Position numbers and translations under genes: made by a program | Shown here: positions 1-10,000 of the stretch, in pieces | Numbering within the stretch: the stretch's first letter is position 1 | Layout of the letters: each line of letters opens with the position of its first letter | NCBI GenBank assembly: GCA_013398955.1 | Contig: VWPU01012703.1 | Location: forward strand, 1 to 64,000 | Source: Callaeas wilsoni | Taxonomy: Eukaryota; Chordata; Aves; Passeriformes; Callaeidae | Direction of reading: 5' to 3' | DNA length: 64,000 bases | The notes under the pieces: model-generated | The model's input: the letters and a program-made list of their open reading frames with translations, nothing else | What the model was told of the DNA's origin: nothing | Database searches by the model: none

Positions 1-479
1 GGCAGCGGCTCCGGCCCGGCAGCCGCCCCAGCCCGGCACCGGCTCCAGCGCGGCAGCGGCTCCGCCGCCCCGTCGGAAATCCAAGGCGGCCCTCTCGTGG
101 CCACTGCTGCTCCCGAGCAGCTCCTCTGGCTTCGATCCCTGCCGGCCCTCACCGTCACATGGGATGTCCTGAAGGGCAGGGCTGGGGCACGGAACGGCCC
201 CGTGTTTCACATTTTGATCAGGTGCTCTCTGCGAACCAACCGGCCAGGGCTGAAAAGCAAAGCGGGGCTGCCCGGCGCTCCAGGGAATTCCGTGGTGTTC
301 GTCGTGAGCTGGGGTTTTGGTTCGTTTATTTGTTGTTGTTGATTTTTGGTAGGTTTTGTTTGGTTTTGTTTTTGCTTTTTTTTGTTTGTTTGTTTGTTCT
401 TTTGGTGTTTTTTTTTTCCCCTTTGTTTTTGAGGGTGCTGACTATTGGGTGCTTTTACATTTTTTGCGGCTTGGTTGCT
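1..479. other. Upstream flank: GC-rich edge and T-rich tract
   Basis: The first 80 bases are GC-rich with imperfect repeats of GGCAGCGGCTCC. About 300-440 is a T-rich, purine-poor tract (TTTG and TTG runs on the + strand). No coding exon could be supported. The GC-rich start may continue a CpG island that begins outside the window. Confidence 0.5.
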
Positions 480-715
480 CCTTTTCTCCGGGCGCTGTGC
501 ATCCGCAGCATCCCCGGCCGCCAGGCTGTGTGTGTAATGCCCGTACCCCCGGCAGGGCCGCCCCTTGCCCGACAGGACCGCACCAGTTCGTGGGTTCGGT
601 TGGGCCTTTGGGGGGGGTTCCGGCCGCTCTCCGCCGTCCCCGCCCTGCTCCGGAGGGAGCCCCGCCACGAACAGGGACAGCGGCGGCTGCTGACGGACCC
701 GCGCACCAACGCCCG

Positions 716-920
716 CCGCTGCCGCCAGCCAATCAGGGTGGGGCTCTGCCCGCCGCCAGCCAATCAGAGCGGGGCACTGCCTGCCGCCAGCCAATCAGAG
801 CGGGCACTGCCTGCCGCCAGCCAATCAGAGCGGGGCGCTGCCTGCCGCCAGCCAATCAGAGCGGGGCACTGCCTGCCGCCAGCCAATGAGGGCGGGCACT
901 GCCGGCCGCCAGCCAATGAG
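716..920 (+). promoter_or_regulatory. Seven-copy CCAAT-box (NF-Y) array upstream of SHCBP1
   Basis: CCAAT cores start at 729, 760, 791, 821, 852, 883 and 913, with spacings of 31, 31, 30, 31, 31 and 30 bp. Each sits in a tandem unit with the core CCAGCCAATCAGAGCGGG. The first five read CCAATCAG, the full NF-Y consensus; the last two read CCAATGAG. The GCGGGGC and GGGCGGG spacers add Sp1/KLF-type GC boxes. Known: NF-Y binds CCAAT. Promoters of G2/M genes carry two or three CCAAT boxes about 31-33 bp apart. Inference: this is the SHCBP1 proximal promoter, with NF-Y sites on one helical face. Confidence 0.85.
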
Positions 921-980
921 GGCGCGGCGCTGGCGGCCCGCTGTTGCCCGGGCGGGCGCGGCCGTTGGCAGCCCGGGCGG

Positions 981-986
981 TTTGAA
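981..986 (+). promoter_or_regulatory. CHR-like element (TTTGAA) next to the SHCBP1 start
   Basis: TTTGAA lies 14 bp before the ATG and 63 bp after the last CCAAT box, directly after GGGCGG. TTTGAA is the canonical cell-cycle-genes homology region (CHR) bound by DREAM and MYB-MuvB. A classical CDE four bases upstream is not present, but many CHR promoters lack one. The hexamer is short and could occur by chance; the CCAAT array and the cell-division gene support it. Confidence 0.6.
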
Positions 987-1000
987 GCCGAGCGGGCGGA

Positions 1001-1097
1001 ATGGCGGAACCGTGGCCGCCGGGACCGCAGGGGGACGGCTGCGACTCGCCGGCCACAGGCGCCGGCCCGCAGGACCGCGCCGAGCAGGCCGAGAGAG
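1001..1097 (+). CDS. SHCBP1: SHCBP1 coding exon 1
   Basis: Starts at the ATG at 1001 and encodes about 32 Pro/Gly/Ala-rich residues (MAEPWPPGPQG...QAER). It ends in phase 1 at GAGAGAG|GTACGG. The codon it leaves open becomes GAT (Asp) with exon 2. The sequence does not resemble the mammalian N-terminus, so this exon rests on the start context, the splice phase and its position beside the promoter. It is the least certain exon. Confidence 0.8.
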
Positions 1098-4000
1098 GTA
1101 CGGGCTGCGTGTGCCTGCGGGCAGGGAGGGCGCGGGGAGCCGGGAGCGCCGCGGGCAGCGTACGCCCCGCGCTCGGGCGGTGCCCGGGGGATGCAGCTGG
1201 GTGGTGTGGAGGCGGCGGGCGGCCGGGTCAGGCCGTGCTGTCCGGGCTGCTCCGGCCGGGGTTTGGGTGCCCGCGGCCGCGCCCCGGGCAGGGTAAGGCC
1301 CGCTCGGCTGAGCGCCGCTCGCAGCCGGCCGGCCCCGCAGCCGCCCCCCGGCTCGGGGCGTGGGCACCGGGCTGGCAACGAGGGAACGCACGGAGGGATG
1401 ACTGGAAATCAACTCTAAAATGTGGTGAGGTTTTTTTCCTTTTATTCGTGAAGTTCTGGTGTGTTTCTCAGTGCCTACCACGGGCGTCCAGGAACGTATG
1501 TGCGTTTGAAACGCTTCACCAAGGATGATTTAAGCCGTGCTGTAAAAGGCAGGTTCATGATAGACCTAGGGCTGAACAGTTCTTTGGGGGTACAGCACTG
1601 AGTGGTTGAAGTGACAGATTGTGGGGTTTGCTTTAGTCCCGCTCCTCTTCCCAGATCTGCACCGGGAGGATGCCGAGAGTGATTGGAGTGCTGACTCCTG
1701 GAGTGACTATGGCAGTCGTGACAAACCAGGGACTACTTTGGGAAGGGCTGTGCCAGACGGGAACGTGCTTTTTCCAGATATTTTTCACACCGATCATCTT
1801 TTGTTTTATGAGCGATTCAGAGCTTACCAGGATTACATCTTGGGTAAGTAATTTTTTCATAGGAAAATAAGTTGGTGTCAGTTTTCTTGTATTGACTTTA
1901 AACAATTCAATTTAAGTGGAGTCAGTTGTATATTAAGCTGTGAGATGCTTTTAATAATGGGGACTGGAAAAGATACAGAGCCCTGCTGTAACTTCAGCTG
2001 CTCTAGCTGGTGGACCAGGAGGCAGTTATTTTAATATAAGTAAATAAAATTTGAATGATGGAAAAGCAGAGGTGTTAACAGTGGATTCAGTGCCTTGTTT
2101 TACCTGGTCTTCCTAGAATTTTTTTGTGTATCGTAAACCTGTTTATCATAAGGCACAGGTTATGTGTTTAGTACCATTGGCACTGAAACTTTCAGTGTGT
2201 GGTAGGTTGAGTCCTGGATGTCTTTCAGAGGAGCACAAACCAGATGCTCTCCAGCTCTCTCAATACTAAGAAAACCAGCAAAAGTGCTGATGGCTATCAT
2301 GAGCATAACAGAATGAAGTCCAACTTTAGAGGTAGCAGAGGAACATTTCAATTGTGTTAATTTTCATTTTCCAGTGAGCTGAAGGACTTTTCTTCCATTC
2401 CTTGCATAACTGTACTGTTTTCAATTTCTTTTTAGCTGACTGCAAAGCTTCTGAGGTGAAGCAGTTCATAGCTGACTACCTGGGGAAGGTCCTTGAGCCC
2501 TCTGGCTGGCAGGCCATCTGGCGCACCGATGTGTTTGAGGTTCTTGTTGGGGTGAGTGGATCACTGCTGCTCAGGCATTTTTCTCCAGTTAAGATCATTT
2601 ACCTCTCTAACAGACTTTTCTAGGTCTCCCAGTGTCCAGGTCATACCTCTCTGTTGCAAACCTTGGACGTTCAAACTTTCAAGTCCATCACATGGTTGAG
2701 GAGGGAAAGACTCTGTAGCCCCTCAGCTCTTCTGCCCAGTTAGTTACAAAATGGCTTTCACTGGCCCAGACTAACTCTTTGGATTGTTTATATCCTGTGG
2801 GCACTTTGAAAAATGAGCCTCAAAGGAGTCTCAAAGGGCTGTTAGGTATTGATTTGTTTGAGTCTGAGGATATTGCTTTTGCCATTTTTTAAAAACAGCA
2901 AAACAAAAAAAAAAAAAGGAGAGCAACTTACTGGGCTTGTTATGAGCATTATGAGGGATTTGGATGAAGTTTTGGATGTGGAAAAGGCTCTCTAGCTGTG
3001 TGGTTGTGAGAAGCTTATCTCTGGGTCATCGCTTCAGCTGATGCGATGGCCTTGGCTGTACTGTGCCATTCGTGTTGGTTTGTGTGGGTCGGGTGGGACC
3101 CAGCATAGCCCTGTCTGAGGCACAGCACATTCCCTTCCCCAGCTGGATCTGCACTTATGAGGGATCTTCAGAGCTGTTTGTTCCCACAGGTGGTTGATGT
3201 GAATTTCTCGGCTCTGAAGGCAGTTGTGCAGCTCAGTGAGCCGTTCCTGTGCGAGTCCCGGGACAGCAGCTTTACCCTGGAGTGCATGCAGGAGCTCCTG
3301 GAGCTGAAGGAACATCAGATCCTACTGCAGGAGCTGTGGGTTGTGTATGATGAGTCAGGAGAGTTTGACCAGACAGCACTAGCCATAGAGCACGTCAGGT
3401 AGGACAATTACACCCTGCTGGTACCCAGTGGGTCCTGTCCTAAATTCTTGGGCCATGCTGGCAGCTCCACAAGCCAAGTTTTCCAAAGTAAATCTGATGA
3501 CTGGTACTCTGAGGAGACTGCTTTCCCTCTCTTTTTCACCCCAGAGTTCTTTGGACTGTATCACTTGCAGGCTAGTACACTGTTCTTTCTCTTCAATAAC
3601 ATTTTGATGGATTTTTCGTCTTTTTTTTTTTGTCTTGTTCTTCTTTCTGCTTTTTGCCTCTTCCCCTAAATTTGCTCTTTATTCTTAAGTTGTCTCTTCA
3701 CATATTCTCTTTTTTTTTCCTTCTTTATCATCTGTCTCTTTTCCACCTCCGTTTCTCTCAGGCACTGCATGCTGTTTGAAACCTCTCTACAAATAGGCTG
3801 TAGGACTGGACAAAAAAGCTAAAATAAGAGGAATGACCTACATTGTCAGAAAGAAAGCTTAGCTGAAGGGTGGTTGGCCAAAACCAAACAAACAAAAATC
3901 CTCAGAATCTGAAGAGTGTCAGTCTTGCTTTTCAAATCCAGGTTTTAGCTGTTCACTTCTTTTGAGGCAGTAGGACACAGGTTATTATGAATTTTGAACT

Positions 4001-7000
4001 TAGACACACAAAATAAAACTCTTTATGCAGGTAAGCAAGAGGCAGGAAAGATGACTTTGTGTGTACAGAGCAGCTTAGGGGACAGTGTCATAGATTTAGA
4101 GAGAGGTGATGCTTTGAGGTGAATTCTCACATTGGTTACATTGGTGTTTCCAGTGCTGTTGACTCTGCTCTCCTCTGTATGATTTAACACTTACTTTGCT
4201 TCCAAAGGTTCTTCTACCAGTGCATCTGGAGGACCTGGGACGAGGAGGAGGAGGATGAGTTTGATTACTTTGTTCGATGTGTTGAGCCCCGACTGAGACT
4301 GTGAGTGCAACACCTTTGTTCTTAGGGCAGAACCACGGGAACGTGTGATGTGGGAATGTGCGATGTGGGAATAATGACTCACAATTGGGTGTAAAAAGCC
4401 CCTGCTGACTTGTAAACCAAAGCAAATTTGTTCTAACACATTCACTGTCTGCTGGTCAAAATTTTGTATGGAAGGAGAGCACAACTGAGGCTGTGACTTG
4501 GTTTCTGAGCCCTCAGGTGTTCCCTGTAATCCTTGGCATTCTGTCAGGTGGTGCCCCAAACCCAGCAATAGTCACCCTGACACTAGTACAAGTTGTAAGC
4601 CTGGTAAAAGCTGGCATGGGATGCTCCATTCTTTACCTGTGAGCATACAATAAAAACCACAATGCAGGTGAATGTAAACAAAAACTTGTAAATTGGTCAT
4701 TCTCCAGGAGGAATGTGTGTGAATCTTTCTCAGCTTTTCTAATAAAGGCTTGGATATGACCTTCTAAATTGTTACTCCTTTTTATGGCTGCGCTTATGCC
4801 TTTTTTTTAGGGTGAGTTTCTGATACTCGTATACAATCTTTCAAGGTGGATGGGCAGCTATTTAGAAAGTAAAATGTTTGTGTCTGCTCAGATTTTCTGG
4901 TTTTGCTGCTTTCAAATAAATGGAGCAGTGTCGATGTAGGCTGCAGAGAACCTTGACTCGAGTACTGATGCAGAAGTGCTCAGGGTCTCTCCAATCCCAT
5001 GTTTGGTCTTTGAGGACTGTGAATGTGCCGTGTGCTGACCCCTTGCTCTGAACTGCAGGCACTATGATGTCCTGGAACACCGGGTGCCTTCTGGGCTGGT
5101 AGCTGATTACCAGAACTTGTTGTCTCAATGTGAAGAGCTTTATGAGAAGTTTCTAAACGTGAGGAACAGCATATCAAGCAATGATTCGGACTCAGAAGCA
5201 GAAAATGTTTCCATGGTGGAAGGACTAAAATTGTATGACAAAGTGGAGCACTTAAAACAAAAGCTAAAACTAATTGAGAATCCTCTGCTGAGGTAATCGG
5301 TGGGTTTGTGCAGGGAGGAGGCTCCTAAGGGGAATCACAGAGCTTAGAGGAGGTGGTTGCTGAAGGAAGAGCTGTTGGCTCTGTTGCTCTTGTTGCAGGT
5401 ACGTGTTTGGTTACCAAAAATACGGCAGCCTCCAGGCTAAAGGACTGAGACCAACAGGTGCCAAGGTCATTCATGTTGTGCCCTGGACCATGACAGCAAG
5501 TCTGCTCCACCTCTTGGCAAGGGACAAACTTTGCCCAGAATCTTGTGAAGGCCTGGAAATACAGGTGCAGTAACAGGAATTGTCTGTCTGCTAATAGTTT
5601 TTCCTCTCAAGACACAAACATCAAAGGCATGTGTTAAGGCTGATTTTGTCCACAGAGTGCTACAATTCTTGAATTCAAAGTAGAAATTTTGTAATTGGTG
5701 CCATTAAAAGGGTTTCTTTTAAGCCAGAGCAGCAACATTTAATTGAAAGCAAGCTCTAAGGGCATAAAGCACCCATTTTTACAGCATTCTTTGGGAGCTG
5801 ATTGTATTTTTCTGTGTTTTGCAGTTTCACTGTGATCCACTGGCAGCTGTAAATGCCTGTTATGAAGGAGACAGAGTCATCATCTGTCCTGGCCATTACG
5901 TTGTCGACGGCGTGTTCTGCATTGCTGATTCAGTTGAGCTGGAAGGTAGAAGCTTTGCTAGTCTAAAGGTCCTTAAACAAGTAAATGAATGTCTTAAACT
6001 AGCTCTGTGTAAGGATTTACTCTTTGTGGAGTTTGCCAGGAGCATTTGCTTTTTTCTTCAAAGTGTTCCTGTTTCTGCTGTAGAGCTGTGTCTCATGCAG
6101 AGTGGAGTGAGCTGTTTCATTAGCCTTAGTGCAGATGGACTGCAGATTTTGCTGATTAATAGCAAATTCATCATTTCCACCTATTTGTCTGCATAAATGG
6201 TGATTATGTAGGTAATAGAGAGGATTCAACAGAAACCTGAGGGATTTGATGGTTGTAATAGTGGAAACAGAGAAGTAGTTCTGAGAGGCTTCTACTAACT
6301 TAAGAGTACTTGAGAAATGTCCTTGTTCTTCTCTGCGTGTCTGAATGTGCCTCAGGGGCAGCCTCTGAGCCCCAGTGCTGGTCCAGCCCCAGTGAGTAGA
6401 GGGGGAAGGAGCCAGGAGGTGCTGCTAGGATTCGTTGATGGCACTTGGAGCATGTCAGTGATGGGGAGCAGGGGCTGCCACCCTGACTCTGCAGTGTGTG
6501 AAGCATGTGAGAGGAGGAGGGAATTTTGATTAACACATTTTTTCTGTAAAAACAGACACAACAGATGTGATTTTAGGATTTTCTTGCAAAATATTTGTGT
6601 TTTAAATACTTCTGCTTTGCCTAGGATGTGCTGCTGTCTCTCCCTCACCATTCTTGATTTCTCAGTGAATTCCTCTGCTTTAGGCAGGCACGCTCTTGCA
6701 GTGTAATAGTCTGTTTGTCACTGGGGCTTCTGCAGCTGTTCAGATACTTATTTAGTTGCATTTTTATCTTGTCAAAGCTTCTTAATGAGGAGAAGGCTGA
6801 GAGTTTAATTTCCTGGTGTTCTGGACTTTATTTTTCTTGGCCTTCTTGTTTTATGAGTGTCATTTTCTTTCTTGCCCATCTCCTGTGTGTGTTTGATTTA
6901 TACAGATAGACATTATGATAACCAGTGCACCTGCAGGACAGGGGACCTCTATAAAGTGCTTTATTTATCTCAAGAATGACATTGTTCTAAAATTGTGTGT

Positions 7001-10000
7001 GGTGCTATTTATTGCTTTTCTAGCTTTGACGAAACTGAAATACAAATGGTGCAGTAGCACACATTAAAGGATGAGCTGCTCTATTTTAAGGAGCAAGGCA
7101 TATAAATATGTATTTTTAGTACAAACCATGCTCTGAATAACAAATACTTGTCAGGTATTTAATCTTCTTATATGGACTCCTGTTAGATAAGGTATTATAG
7201 CAATAGGAGAAGCCAGGAACCTTTGAAGTAGGAGCATGAAGACAAACTTTGCTGGCACTAATCTGAGCAGCTGGCTGCTTTGTTGGCTTCTTTGGGATGA
7301 AGGGATGACTCATGAAAGATATGTCACTTTGCTTAGTAGAGCTTCTGTTTTTTTCCCAGCCACTGTGCAAGCCAGTACTAAGGTTGGAAGTATGAAGATT
7401 AATAAGTCAGGGATAAATAAAAACTTACAGTAACTAAATAAGGTTAAAGCAGTAGCAGGAAGTCATGATAAAGATAACTTCCATGCCTAACAAAACGGTG
7501 TTGCAAAGGCACCTAAAAGCTTCCCTTCTGCTTGTGCCATAGCTGTTCCAGCTGGCTGGGGACCTGCAGCATCTCCCTTGTCTGTCTGTGATCAGTGGCA
7601 GGTGGATGACAGTGGCCTTTGGCTGCTGTGGAGCCCCTCAGAGCCAGGCGGGGCACAGCCCTGCTGGGGAGTGGACACCACTGGGCAGCAGGTGCCTCTT
7701 CCTTCCTTCTAGAGCTGCTGCTTCAGAGGTAAAGTGTAAAGCAGGCTAAAGGCACAGTTAGAAAACTCCAGGCACTCTGTAGGACAATCATTCCTAAAAC
7801 TCCTGCTTTGCATAATAACTTCTTTTTGTAGTGGTGAGACGTTGAACTACATCTGACTGTTGCTGTCCTGTGGTGCTCTTGTTTCACATGCTGGAACTGC
7901 CCCATGCCACCTCCTCTCCAGGGGTGACCATAAATCAGTAGCAGTGGGAAAAGATTTCTAGGTAATATCATGTGTTGAAGTATCAATCACTTAACTTTGC
8001 ATCAAATTGCCATTTTTGAAAACTTTCTGCCAACTCTTCATCAAAGATTTTTTGTTGGTTGGTTGTTTGTTTTTTGTTTTTAACCTTTCTACTTGCACAT
8101 GGCAGTATTTATTTATTTATGTACTTGGTTAAAAGCTGGCATCCTGCTCGGGCACTTCTTATCTGTGTGTGCTTTCAGAAAATGATAGGACTCGTGCTGC
8201 TTTAATGGATGTTGCCTTATTGCTTTCCTTATCATGATTCTTGTCAGTGACAAGCAATAAAAGCTTTACATGCTCATAAATTTTCCTGTAAGTGTTTAAA
8301 TGCTGACAGCTGTGGATGGCTTAGAAAATCAATGTTGACATGTGCTTGTGAAAGGTTCTTTTTAAGCTGAATTAATCTGGAAGCCTATGCAACACAGGAA
8401 CACTGAATCTTCCCCCAAATTCCATGTAAATAGGGAAGTTGAGTGAAGCATGCTAACAATATCAAGACCTTTGCACTTACTTTCCTCATGTTGTGGTGCG
8501 ACTGCTTTTTCCCTCTGTGTTCTTCGGAACCTCTGCCTGCTCTAGTGAGCTTCTGTCCTTTGAGAGCAGACTGGAGGTGCCTGTGTGTCCTCACTTCATC
8601 CCTCCTGCTCTGTTGTAACTTTTGGGAGTGAGAACTTTGGCCTTGGCAGGTGTGAGCTCAGTTACCCATTTGTTCAGCTTTCTCAGATAACTTTGCATTT
8701 TGTTGTGTGCCATTCAAGTAAGGTAACTTTTGAGTTTGGTTTGGAGTGCCTGTACCTTTGCACAGAGGGGATGAAAGGTGTAGCCTGGCCACTTGGTGAA
8801 AGTCCTATTCACAGTATTAAAACACCAAGCTTTAAACTTCTGTCATTAATTTAAGAGTTTTTAATGTACTGAGCACCTCATTGCCACCAGATAATCTCCA
8901 AACCTTCATCTTTCACCTCTGCTCTTAGGCTATGGCCTGCCAGATGATGTCGTGATAGAAAAACAAGGGAAAGGAGACAACTTCTTTGACTGTACAGGAG
9001 CCAATATAAAGATCTCCAATTTGAAGTTAGTGCAGCATGATGCTGTGGAGGGGATTTTAAGTAAGTGTAAAAGCATCTTGACCTTTTTGTGACTTTCATA
9101 ATTAGTGTTAAAATTAAAGCTGGGACCCACTGTTGCAGTTTAACAAAATATTGTAGAGAGGAGCCCTACAGGTATAAATATCCAGTCTTCCCCCTCTTTT
9201 TTTAAACTTGCTTATTATGTGGACATCAAAATAACTTCTGTTTGAAGTTTTTGTGGCTCTTACGCTTTATTTTTATACTGGGATAAGATCAATAAGTCGA
9301 TCATTGTTCTGCTGTTAAGGCAGCCTGACTCTGAGTGATGCACAGCTTGTGTCAGGCTGCCTGGAAAAGGAAACAATTCCTCTTTCCACAGGAGAGCCCC
9401 CTTTGCAATATTCAGCTCCAGCTGACCCCGGCCAGTGCTCCACTGAGGAACAGCACATGCTATAGCAGTGCTGTAGAACTTTGTTTCCAGCACCTTCAAA
9501 CTGACACTCAACTAAGTCTAAATTGTATCCAAGGAGTTTATTGGCAGGGCCTTGTCTTTGCAGAAGATGCTAATTAAGATTTTGCCTCAACAGACATTTG
9601 AGTCTTAAACATGTTAAAATGTTTATTAACGCTTGTATGCGTGTATTCAATATCTTTGGAATCCAAAAGTCTCTTAGGAAGGTAATGAAAAGAATTATTG
9701 CTGTCATAAGAAAAAAAAAAGCCAAAAAAGTCTAAGACGAATCTCCAACCAGTGCTGCCTTGTAGCAGTGTCCCTGCTTAGACCAGAAAAACACCACAAG
9801 TTGAAACCACACATGAGCAAATGGGTGAATTGAACCTGAAGTGGATAAAAGGAAAATATCCCACTGCAAAGCTGCTCCAAGGCTGTCTGTCTGTAGGAGG
9901 GGTTGGTCTTTGCAGAACTGGTTCATCCAGCAGTAATTGTTTCTGTGTATGTAGATGTCCATCATGGGAAAACCACGCTGGAGAATTGTGTGTTACAGTG

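Larger units (their letters stand above)
480..1400. promoter_or_regulatory. CpG-island promoter of SHCBP1
   Basis: A GC-rich, CpG-dense block spans the CCAAT array, exon 1 and the first part of intron 1. It contrasts sharply with the T-rich stretch before it and the AT-rich DNA beyond about 1.4 kb. The transcription start is probably between about 930 and 1000, so the 5' UTR is short. Long open frames across this block, on both strands, follow from its GC content and the repeats and are not genes. Confidence 0.8.

Noticed and set aside
159..1418. 419-codon + strand open frame and its overlapping - strand frames across the promoter
   Set aside because: Produced by the GC-rich CCAAT tandem repeats (31-bp units rotating frame) and a T-rich tract. 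It overlaps SHCBP1 exon 1 in another frame and has no family resemblance.
1001..1528. Reading exon 1 straight through to 1528 as a 175-residue protein
   Set aside because: The frame leaves SHCBP1 homology. A good donor at 1097/1098 with phase match to exon 2 explains the start much better.
5819..6196. Extension of exon 8 to 6196
   Set aside because: Homology stops at LEG. The GTAGAA donor at 5946 and the in-phase YGLPDD exon at 8929 show that the tail is intronic.
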